In this document: in pieces, positions 1 to 5,448 of the stretch
Layout: each line of letters starts with the position of its first letter
Numbering within the stretch: position 1 is the first letter of the stretch
Source of the DNA: Pseudomonadota bacterium
GTDB taxonomy: Bacteria > Pseudomonadota > Alphaproteobacteria > Micropepsales > Micropepsaceae
NCBI GenBank assembly: GCA_025360685.1
Contig: JANYBR010000054.1
Span: forward strand, 1 to 8,084
Length of the DNA stretch: 8,084 nt
Direction of reading: 5' to 3'
Notes under the pieces: model-generated
Told to the model about the DNA's origin: nothing
Seen by the model: the letters and a program-made list of their open reading frames with translations, nothing else
Database searches by the model: none
Made by a program: the position numbers and the translations under genes

Positions 1-28
1 TTGATTAGCCGCAATCACACCCCACATT
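1..28 (+). promoter_or_regulatory. Putative RpoH (sigma-32) heat-shock promoter of hsp20
   Basis: A -35-like TTGATT lies at 1-6 and a -10-like CCCCACATT at 20-28, separated by exactly 13 bases. Sigma-32 promoters have CTTGAA, about 13-14 bases, then CCCCATNT, so both the C-rich -10 and the spacing fit. The base before TTGATT is outside the window, so the leading C cannot be checked. Transcription would start near 33-36, leaving a leader of roughly 95 bases before the hsp20 ATG at 129. The downstream small heat shock gene makes RpoH control plausible. This is inferred from motif and context only. Confidence 0.55.
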
Positions 29-38
29 CTTACCAGAA

Positions 39-128
39 GGTGACGCCCCATACCGGGTCGCCGAAGACATACCGGCCGCCCGCTTCAGGGGGCCATAAAG
101 GCAAGGCCGCTTGAAGGAGGGCTTTGAG
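39..128 (+). promoter_or_regulatory. ROSE-like RNA thermometer in the hsp20 5' leader, including the Shine-Dalgarno
   Basis: The leader can fold into three successive stem-loops. Stem 1 pairs GGUGAC (39-44) with GUCGCC (57-62). Stem 2 pairs 74-77 and 79-81 with 88-94, bulging G78. Stem 3 pairs 102-108 with 120-126 (one G-U pair) and 110-112 with 117-119, bulging G109 and leaving a four-base loop at 113-116. Stem 3 buries the strong Shine-Dalgarno AAGGAGG (114-120) that serves the ATG at 129. The anti-SD strand CCGCU (107-111), with its unpaired G facing the SD, is close to the UYGCU core of ROSE elements, which repress small heat shock genes in alphaproteobacteria until heat melts the hairpin. 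Pairings were found by eye; no folding energy was computed. Confidence 0.55.
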
Positions 129-578
129 ATGAACCGCACAGTCTATTTCAACAGCCCATTTCTTCTGGGCTTCGAGCATCTGGAACGTTTGCTCGAGCGC
201 ACCGCCAAGAGCGCGGGCGACGGCTATCCGCCCTACAATATCGAACAGCCCGGCGAAGAGAATCTGCGTATCACCCTGGCCGTGGCGGGCTTCGGGCGCG
301 ACGAACTCAATGTCACTGTCGAAGGCCGTCAGCTCGTTATTCGCGGCAAGCAATCGGAGGCAGCCGACAAGCAATTCCTGCACCGCGGCATCGCCGCGCG
401 CCAGTTTCAGAGAGCTTTTGTGCTCGCCGAAGGGATCGAAGTGACGGGTGCGGAGTTGGAGAATGGGTTGCTCACCGTCGAGCTGGCCCGGCCAAAGTCC
501 GAAAACGTTGTTCGAACGATCGACATCCGGACCCGTGCCGGCAAGACGAATGGGAAGGGCGAAGGAGAACGGTCATGA
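129..578 (+). CDS. hsp20: Small heat shock protein, Hsp20/IbpA family
   Basis: This is a 149-residue ATP-independent holdase chaperone that binds unfolding proteins in the cytoplasm and passes them to the DnaK/ClpB system (family knowledge). The alpha-crystallin domain spans about residues 33-133. It opens with a YNIEQ strand, carries the conserved ELENGLLTVEL segment (109-119), and ends with an IDI motif (131-133) of the I-x-I type used to dock into oligomers. The N-terminal arm (MNRTVYFNSPFLLGFEHLERLL) is typical of the IbpA-like group of alphaproteobacteria. The ATG at 129 is chosen because AAGGAGG lies 8 bases upstream; an in-frame TTG at 111 would overlap the SD. The stop overlaps the next gene's ATG (ATGA at 575-578), which suggests translational coupling. 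Regulation is probably by RpoH and an RNA thermometer. Confidence 0.95.
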   Translation: MNRTVYFNSPFLLGFEHLERLLERTAKSAGDGYPPYNIEQPGEENLRITLAVAGFGRDELNVTVEGRQLVIRGKQSEAADKQFLHRGIAARQFQRAFVLAEGIEVTGAELENGLLTVELARPKSENVVRTIDIRTRAGKTNGKGEGERS

Positions 579-823
579 AAGACGAACTGAACATGAAACC
601 GACGCCCACATTCGACGGCGGCCGCATCGCCTACATCAAGCCGACTGGCGACGAAGAAGCCCATCGACTGGGCCTGATCCCTCCGGGGATCACGCTGCCA
701 CCGGGCGTAAAGCTCTATGTCCTGCACGCCATGGACGGCAGCGTACTGGGCTACACCGACGCCTATGACAGCGCCTATGGCGCGGCGGTGCAAAACGAAC
801 TGACTCCTGTGTCCGTGCATTAG
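575..823 (+). CDS. DUF1150 family protein
   Basis: An 82-residue protein of the DUF1150 family, which is largely confined to alphaproteobacteria and commonly sits directly after an hsp20 gene. Family features visible are the central PPGVKLYVLHAMDGSVLGYTD segment (about residues 42-62), the following small helix with an AYGAAVQNEL motif, and the C-terminal LxPVSVH ending. No signal peptide or membrane segment is seen, so it is probably cytoplasmic. The ATG at 575 overlaps the hsp20 stop by 4 bases and has a GAAGGAGA-type ribosome site inside the end of hsp20. A second in-frame ATG at 593 is possible but has poorer support. The biochemical function is unknown; the fixed linkage to Hsp20 suggests a role in the heat response. 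A strong terminator follows, closing a two-gene operon. Confidence 0.9.
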   Translation: MKDELNMKPTPTFDGGRIAYIKPTGDEEAHRLGLIPPGITLPPGVKLYVLHAMDGSVLGYTDAYDSAYGAAVQNELTPVSVH

Positions 824-856
824 CCCCCCCTTGCATGGACGGGTTAAACGGGAGAG

Positions 857-890
857 GCCGGCGGTCAGGAATGGCCGTCGGCTTTTTCTT
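857..890 (+). terminator. Rho-independent terminator of the hsp20-DUF1150 operon
   Basis: GCCGGCGG (857-864) pairs with CCGTCGGC (875-882) as an 8-bp stem containing one G-U pair, with a 10-base loop, and is followed at once by TTTTTCTT (883-890). It lies 34 bases after the DUF1150 stop. It also falls inside the longest possible reading frame of the downstream dehydrogenase (from 835), which argues that the dehydrogenase really starts after it. Confidence 0.88.
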
Positions 891-957
891 GGCGCCGGGT
901 AAATCTGGACAAGTACCGCTCGTGGACCGAAGCTCGAACCTGTCACCGGGGAAGCGC

Positions 958-1737
958 ATGGAACCAGTAAAGAAACTGAGCCGTTCGGTACGCGGACTGT
1001 CCGTGCTTGTCACGGGCGCAGCCAGCGGCATGGGGCGCGCGACGGCGCATGCCTTCGCCGACGAAGGCGCCAAGGTTGCCGTCACCGATTTCAAGGCCGA
1101 TGGCGCCGAAGCGGTGGCGAAGGAGATTCAAGCCGGCGGCGGCACGGCAAAAGCCTGGACGCTCGATGTCAGCGACCCGGACGCAATCACACGGGTGATC
1201 AAGGCGATCGCGGAGGAATTCGGCGGCCTCGATGTGCTGATCAACAATGCCGGAATTCCCGCCGGGCTTCCGCTGGACCACGAGCGATATGACCAGGTCT
1301 GGGATCGTGCGCTTGGTGTGCTGCTGACTGCGCATCAGCGCACCGTGCGCGCCGCACTGCCCTTTCTGCGTCAGTCGTCCTGTCCGCGTATCGTCAATAT
1401 CGCCTCGACCGAAGCGTTGGGCGCGACGGCGCGCGACACGCCCTATGCCGCCGCTAAGGCGGGCGTGGTGGGCTTGACGCGTGCACTCGCGGTGGAACTC
1501 GGGCCGGAAGGCATCACGGTCAACTGCATCTGCCCCGGGCCTGTGCGCACCGGCATGACCGCGCCGATTCCGGAAGAGGACAAAACGGTCTATGCCAAGC
1601 GCCGCACCGCATTGCGCCGCTACGGCGACCCCGAGGAAGTAGCGCACATGACATTGAGCCTGTGCCTTCCGGCGGCGTCATTCCTGACCGGCACGATCAT
1701 CCCGGTCGATGGCGGACTGATGGCGAGAAACGCTTAG
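958..1737 (+). CDS. Short-chain dehydrogenase/reductase (FabG-like classical SDR)
   Basis: A 259-residue NAD(P)-dependent oxidoreductase of the classical SDR family, which normally works as a soluble tetramer; the substrate cannot be told from sequence. The Rossmann motif TGAASGMG is at 19-26. Asp44 at the end of the second strand (VAVTDF) suggests a preference for NAD(H). NNAG is at 96-99, the catalytic Ser near 150 (NIAST), and YxxxK is Tyr163-Lys167. PGPVRTGM (193-200) and the C-terminal FLTGTIIPVDGG are also typical. The tetrad Asn normally found in a VNLTG-type helix appears to be Leu here (GVLLTAH, about residue 122). The ATG at 958 is chosen because GGGGAAG precedes it by a few bases; the frame is open to 835, but that stretch contains the upstream terminator. 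It faces ptsN across a palindromic repeat. Confidence 0.92.
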   Translation: MEPVKKLSRSVRGLSVLVTGAASGMGRATAHAFADEGAKVAVTDFKADGAEAVAKEIQAGGGTAKAWTLDVSDPDAITRVIKAIAEEFGGLDVLINNAGIPAGLPLDHERYDQVWDRALGVLLTAHQRTVRAALPFLRQSSCPRIVNIASTEALGATARDTPYAAAKAGVVGLTRALAVELGPEGITVNCICPGPVRTGMTAPIPEEDKTVYAKRRTALRRYGDPEEVAHMTLSLCLPAASFLTGTIIPVDGGLMARNA

Positions 1738-1770
1738 CGCGGTTCTGGCTTGGGTTTGTTCGCACGTGCC

Positions 1771-1860
1771 CTCGTCCTTCGACAAGCTCAGAATGTGGAT
1801 TGAGCCAAGGCCCTCATTCTGAGCTGGTCGAAGGATGAGCTTGTCGAAGGATTGAGGGCC
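1771..1860. repeat. Palindromic intergenic repeat (REP-like) between convergent genes
   Basis: A left arm at 1771-1795 matches the reverse complement of 1815-1839 at 23 of 25 bases, so RNA from either strand could form a long hairpin with a 19-base loop. A second copy of the core follows: GAGCTTGTCGAAGG at 1837-1850 is the exact reverse complement of 1776-1789, and is a near-direct repeat of 1821-1834. The right part is also framed by GGCCCTCA (1809-1816) and TGAGGGCC (1853-1860). The core CCTTCGACAAGCTC resembles dispersed intergenic palindromes I recall from GC-rich proteobacterial genomes. It lies between the 3' ends of the dehydrogenase and ptsN and could act as a bidirectional terminator. 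There is no coding potential. Confidence 0.85.
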
Positions 1861-1873
1861 GTGCGCTCGCGGA

Positions 1874-2347
1874 CTAGGCCGCTTGCGCGCCGGATGTGCT
1901 CGTCGTGTCGGTGAGGATGGCGTAGAGCGCTTCGCTGGTTTTCGCGGCACGCAGCTTCTCGGTCGCGGCCTGGTTGCGCAGCAAGCGTGAGACGCGCGCC
2001 AGCGCCTTGAGGTGATCGGCTCCGGCGCCTTCGGGGGCGAGAAGCATGAACACCAGATCGACGGGCTGGTTGTCGACCGAGTCGAAGTCGATCGGCGTTT
2101 CGAGTCGTGCGAATACGCCGACGATTGCGCCGATATCGGCCAGACGTCCATGCGGGATGGCGATGCCCTGCCCCACACCGGTGGTGCCCAGGCGCTCACG
2201 CTCCATCAGAGTCTCGAATATCTTGCGCTCCGGCAGGCGCGTAACCTGCGCCGCGCGCGTGGCGATTTCCTGCAGCAGATGCTTCTTGCCCTGGGCCTTG
2301 AGCGAAACCATTACTGCGGCCGGCTTGAGCAGATCGGAAATGTTCAT
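1874..2347 (-). CDS. ptsN: Nitrogen-regulatory PTS EIIA component (EIIA-Ntr)
   Basis: A 157-residue cytoplasmic phosphocarrier of the nitrogen PTS (PtsP to NPr/PtsO to PtsN), a regulatory relay that does not itself transport sugar. It has the full PTS EIIA type-2 domain. The phosphorylated His is His66 in GVGQGIAIPHGRL; the preceding LMERERLGTTG and following DFDSVDNQPVDLVFMLLAPEGA blocks are also characteristic. Length is normal for the family. The ATG has GAAGG about 9 bases upstream. It lies 20 bases downstream of hpf and is very likely cotranscribed with it. The rpoN-hpf-ptsN order is widespread in proteobacteria, but rapZ and ptsO, which follow in enterobacteria, are not here. In other proteobacteria the phosphorylation state of PtsN affects potassium transport, sensor kinases and stress signalling. 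Confidence 0.95.
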   Translation of the reverse strand: MNISDLLKPAAVMVSLKAQGKKHLLQEIATRAAQVTRLPERKIFETLMERERLGTTGVGQGIAIPHGRLADIGAIVGVFARLETPIDFDSVDNQPVDLVFMLLAPEGAGADHLKALARVSRLLRNQAATEKLRAAKTSEALYAILTDTTSTSGAQAA

Positions 2348-2367
2348 GAACGACCTTCGATGTCCCG

Positions 2368-2697
2368 TCAGGCTGGAACGCGCTTGCGCGCGCGAGCCTT
2401 GGCATGATGATTCTTCAGCTTGCGATTGTACTTGCGCAGTTGCGCTTCGAGGTGGACGAACAGCTTGTCGAACGCGCGATGCGCATCCGGGCCTTCGCCC
2501 TCAGACTTGAACACCGTGCTCGAGTCCAGGTGCAAGGTGCAGTCCGCGCGATAGAACGGCCCATTGTGCGAGAAGACGACATTTGCCTCCGCTCCGCCGT
2601 CGAAATGCTTGGCAACTGCTTCTTCCAGACGGCTTCGAACGCCCGCCGGGAGCGTTTCGCCAATCTGCATCTGCTTCCCTGAAACCCGAACTCGCAT
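2368..2697 (-). CDS. hpf: Ribosome hibernation promoting factor, short form
   Basis: A 109-residue protein of the HPF/RaiA (S30AE, sigma-54 modulation protein) family. It binds the small ribosomal subunit near the decoding centre and stops translation in stationary phase. The S30AE domain fills almost the whole protein: an N-terminal MRVRVSGKQMQIGETL strand-helix, a central FxADCTLHLDSST strand, then AHRAFDKLFVHLEAQLRKYNRKL (about 72-94) and a basic tail, HHAKARARKRVPA. The C-terminal dimerisation domain of the long HPFs (about 190-200 residues) usual in alphaproteobacteria is absent. The 20-base gap before ptsN leaves no room for a frameshifted remnant. The ATG has a purine-rich AGAAGAAGG just upstream. 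A sigma-70-type promoter lies about 75 bases ahead of it. Confidence 0.93.
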   Translation of the reverse strand: MRVRVSGKQMQIGETLPAGVRSRLEEAVAKHFDGGAEANVVFSHNGPFYRADCTLHLDSSTVFKSEGEGPDAHRAFDKLFVHLEAQLRKYNRKLKNHHAKARARKRVPA

Positions 2698-2778
2698 GGC
2701 CTTCTTCTGTATTGGCCTGAACGCGCTTTGCGTTAATTTAGTTCCGCTTTTTCGACACGCCCTGTTCGAAGGCGCGGG

Positions 2779-2807
2779 TGTTTAGGCCTGCCCTCGGCGA
2801 ATGTCAA
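2779..2807 (-). promoter_or_regulatory. Sigma-70-type promoter for hpf-ptsN
   Basis: On the minus strand a perfect -35 TTGACA (2807-2802) is followed after exactly 17 bases by TAAACA (2784-2779) as the -10. The start site would be near 2772, giving a leader of about 75 bases before the hpf ATG at 2697. The 251-base gap from 2698 to 2948 holds nothing else I can support. I looked for a sigma-54 site (GG and GC ten bases apart in a TGGCAC/TTGC context) and found none with correct spacing. Confidence 0.6.
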
Positions 2808-2948
2808 CGCTTGCAATTAACGAAAAGCCGGGCCCGCGGATTCCTGCATTGACTTTATCCGGAGGAGGTCCTCGGCCGATCGAATCCGACGCGTCAGCCA
2901 TCGTCGACAATTGTGCGTCGGTCGCGACTTGCAGGGCATTCTGCTCAG

Positions 2949-3746
2949 CTAGAAGCACTGCCAGAGCATGCACGCGTTCGGAGCGCTTTCGCCTTCCTTG
3001 AGAAACAAATATGCCATTCCTCCGTCGCCGAAATTCGGTCCGCGACCAATATGGGTCCGGCCCTCGACGCGATCGCGGTCTTCGCTAATCCGCTTGTTGA
3101 GTGCCGCGGGTGGCGTCAAAAAACTGTAGGAGCTGTCCAACTGACCGATGAACCGCCAGCCCGATTGCAGCATGTCTTCTGGGCTCTGAAGCCAGAATGG
3201 AACGCCACCCAGACGTGTGAGCGTCGTGACCTTGCTCAGCGCTTCCTGGTCGAGCTTTACGAAGGTCTCGAATTTGTGGAACTGCGGTGCGATCGACGGC
3301 GACAGGCCATCTTCGCGAGCCAGCCAGCTTGCGATGCTTACCTCATCTTCGATGACCGGGCCGTCGGTCGGCACGGTGGCAGTCTGGTTGTCCAGATCTT
3401 CGGGCTCGACAACCAAGCAGGCGTTGGCACCCGAAAAAGCTTCCCAAGTTTTGCAAACTCCTTGGCCATGATTGCACTGAAACACAAACAACGTGCGACC
3501 CTCTCGCCCTAAGTCGAGTCGCTCTGGATGATGGCGCAGCTGAGCCAGCAGAGACTGCGATTTCCCACATGACTTGCAGTTCGGCCATCTGCTCGACGGC
3601 AGGCCAAATGGAATACCGCCAAGCTTTTCAACGGGAACATCCCGTAACGCCTTTTGGCCGCTTCCGCCAAACACTTTGCCCGACATTCCGCTCGCCGAGC
3701 CAGAAGCTTGAGAAACTACGTGAATGTCGGGAACGAAATAACGCAT
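2949..3746 (-). CDS. DUF1963/YwqG-like protein with a Cys-rich zinc-binding-like segment
   Basis: I read this 265-residue protein as DUF1963/YwqG-like; the assignment rests on motifs, not a search. Two halves each contain a related block: KLGGIPFGLP with LLAQL (41-70), and RLGGVPFWLQ with FIGQLD (178-203). The end, GRGPNFGDGGMAYLFL to MLWQCF (235-265), is typical of the family C terminus. C57-K-S-C60 and C91-NHGQGV-C98 form a likely four-Cys zinc site in the first half, as in PDCD2-like relatives. There is no signal peptide or membrane segment, and the function is unknown. GC is about 55% by hand count of sample lines, lower than rpoN or lptB. The start is uncertain: the ATG at 3746 has a weak ribosome site, and the frame stays open to 3869 without ATG, GTG or TTG. 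It separates rpoN from hpf, which suggests insertion. Confidence 0.72.
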   Translation of the reverse strand: MRYFVPDIHVVSQASGSASGMSGKVFGGSGQKALRDVPVEKLGGIPFGLPSSRWPNCKSCGKSQSLLAQLRHHPERLDLGREGRTLFVFQCNHGQGVCKTWEAFSGANACLVVEPEDLDNQTATVPTDGPVIEDEVSIASWLAREDGLSPSIAPQFHKFETFVKLDQEALSKVTTLTRLGGVPFWLQSPEDMLQSGWRFIGQLDSSYSFLTPPAALNKRISEDRDRVEGRTHIGRGPNFGDGGMAYLFLKEGESAPNACMLWQCF

Positions 3747-3878
3747 ATGCCGCTCGCGTGCATGACGGCCACCGACGTAGATCAGGTTTGTCGTCGCTGC
3801 AATCTGCGCGAGGATTCCAAACTGTGTAAATTGACGGGTGGTTAAGAATTCGCTTCGCTTGCAAGCACGTCAGACGCA

Positions 3879-3893
3879 AACCGCTATGCGGTT
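3879..3893 (-). terminator. Weak hairpin after rpoN, possible terminator
   Basis: AACCGC (3893-3888 read on the minus strand) pairs with GCGGTT (3884-3879) as a perfect 6-bp stem with a 3-base loop, 18 bases past the rpoN stop. Only TTT follows before GC-rich sequence, so a true intrinsic terminator is doubtful. The rest of 3747-3911 shows no convincing promoter for the DUF1963-like gene. Confidence 0.3.
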
Positions 3894-3911
3894 ACAGTTC
3901 AATGTCCACAT

Positions 3912-5429
3912 CTAACGAATTCCAAGGCTCCCGCTTTCCTGCATCGACTTCAGCCGGCGGCGTTCCACGGACGAGGGAATCCGCATGGCTTCGCGGTACT
4001 TGGCAACCGTGCGGCGGGCGATGTTCACGCCGTCGGCGGTGAGCAATGCGACAATGCGGTCGTCCGAGAGAATTTCCACCGGTTCTTCGTTTTGGATCAT
4101 CTCGCGGATGCGGTCGCGCACTGCTTCGGCGGAATGCGCTTCGGCGCCGTTCATCGATTGGATCGAGGCTGTGAAGAAATATTTCAGCTCGAACATGCCG
4201 CGCGGCGTCGAAATGTACTTGTTCGAGGTGACACGGCTCACGGTTGATTCGTGCATCGAGATCGCATCCGCGATGGTCCGCAGATTGAGCGGGCGAAGAT
4301 GCCGCACGCCATAGGTGAGAAAGGCGTCCTGCTGGCGCACGATCTCGCTTGAAACCTTGAGGATGGTACGAGCACGCTGGTCGAGGCTTTTCACAAGCCA
4401 GTTGGCGTTGTTCAGGCACTCGGTGAGGTAGTTTTTCGAGTCTTTGTCGCGGGCGCCTTTGCAGACTTGTCCATAATAGCGGTTGTTCACCAGCAGACGC
4501 GGCAGGGTGTCCGAATTGAGTTCGATATTCCAGCCGCCGTCGGAGCTAACCTTCACGAACACATCCGGAACCACCGGCTGAACCGGCTCGGTGCTGAAGG
4601 CAAGCCCGGGTTTTGGCGTAAGGCCGCGGATTTCCGCGATCATCTCGTTGACGTCATCCGCATCGACGCCGCAGATCTGGGTGAGTGCATAGACGTCGCG
4701 ACGTGCAACCAGGTCCAGGCGCATCAGGAGAGCGGCGATGGCGGGATCGTAGCGGTTCTGCGCCTTCAGCTGCAGCGCCAGGCACTCGGCAAGATCGCGC
4801 GCGCCGATGCCGACCGGGTCGAAGCCCTGCAGAACGCGCAAGGTTTCCTCGACAGTTGAAACATCGATCACAAGCCGTTCCGCCACCTCGGCAATATCCG
4901 CCCGCAGGTATCCGGATTCGTCGACCGAATCGATCAGGGTCAGGCAGATGAGACGCTTGTCCGGCGGCAGGGCGGCGATCGAGACCTGATCGAGGAGATG
5001 ATCCTTGAGGGTTCCACCACCCGCCAGCGTCGATTCGAGAAGGTCCTCGTCGCCGTCATAGGTGTTGCCCGACTTGACCGTGGTCCAGTCGCTGAGCGGT
5101 GCGCTCTGCGCGGTCGGTGCAGGCTGCGACGTGTCGCCGTCATACATGTTCTCGTGCGAGGCATCGAGATCGGCGACCTTGGAGAAGTCCTCGCGCGCCA
5201 GTTCCGTGTCGAGCGCTTCGGCCTTTACCGTAACCTCGGGCTGTTCGGTCGCCGGTTCGGTGGGACCATCGTCGCGCTCGAGCAGCGGATTGCGCTCCAA
5301 CTCCTGTTCGCAATATTCGGCGAGCTCGACGTTCGACAGTTGCAACAGCTTGATCGCCTGCTGCAGCTGCGGGGTCATGACAAGGCCCTGGCCTTGCCGG
5401 ATTTCCAGCTTTTGTCCTACGCCAGCCAT
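3912..5429 (-). CDS. rpoN: RNA polymerase sigma-54 factor
   Basis: A 505-residue sigma-54 that directs RNA polymerase to -24/-12 promoters and needs AAA+ activators such as NtrC to open them. Region I (about 5-50) is Gln/Leu-rich (LEIRQGQGLVMTPQLQQAIKLLQLSNVEL). An acidic region II (about 52-135) contains many Asp/Glu. The core-binding domain follows (about 138-330, with GFDPVGIGARDLAECLALQ). A helix-turn-helix lies near 384-404 (TIADAISMHESTVSRVTSNK), and the diagnostic RpoN box ARRTVAKYRE is at 471-480. Length is normal. The ATG at 5429 is chosen because the family begins just before region I; the frame is open to 5489 but that would overlap lptB and add atypical residues. Only a GGTG-type weak ribosome site precedes it. 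It starts 19 bases after the lptB stop, so it is likely cotranscribed with the lpt genes. Confidence 0.97.
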   Translation of the reverse strand: MAGVGQKLEIRQGQGLVMTPQLQQAIKLLQLSNVELAEYCEQELERNPLLERDDGPTEPATEQPEVTVKAEALDTELAREDFSKVADLDASHENMYDGDTSQPAPTAQSAPLSDWTTVKSGNTYDGDEDLLESTLAGGGTLKDHLLDQVSIAALPPDKRLICLTLIDSVDESGYLRADIAEVAERLVIDVSTVEETLRVLQGFDPVGIGARDLAECLALQLKAQNRYDPAIAALLMRLDLVARRDVYALTQICGVDADDVNEMIAEIRGLTPKPGLAFSTEPVQPVVPDVFVKVSSDGGWNIELNSDTLPRLLVNNRYYGQVCKGARDKDSKNYLTECLNNANWLVKSLDQRARTILKVSSEIVRQQDAFLTYGVRHLRPLNLRTIADAISMHESTVSRVTSNKYISTPRGMFELKYFFTASIQSMNGAEAHSAEAVRDRIREMIQNEEPVEILSDDRIVALLTADGVNIARRTVAKYREAMRIPSSVERRRLKSMQESGSLGIR

Positions 5430-5448
5430 GTGCGCACCGTGAGCATGG

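Noticed and set aside
835..957. Possible 41-residue N-terminal extension of the dehydrogenase from the ATG at 835
   Set aside because: The stretch contains the terminator hairpin and T-run at 857-890, has no SDR homology, and a good ribosome site precedes the ATG at 958.
2886..2921. Inverted repeat CCGACGC/GCGTCGG downstream of the DUF1963-like gene as a terminator
   Set aside because: The loop is 22 bases and no T-run follows on the minus strand; too weak to call.
2913..3512. 199-codon plus-strand frame opposite the DUF1963-like gene
   Set aside because: The minus-strand protein has family motifs and a proper C terminus; the plus-strand translation has none.
3628..3879. Minus-strand frame covering the 5' flank of the DUF1963-like gene
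   Set aside because: Out of frame with that gene, overlaps it by over 100 bases, and is rich in Arg/Ser with no motif; most likely a chance frame.
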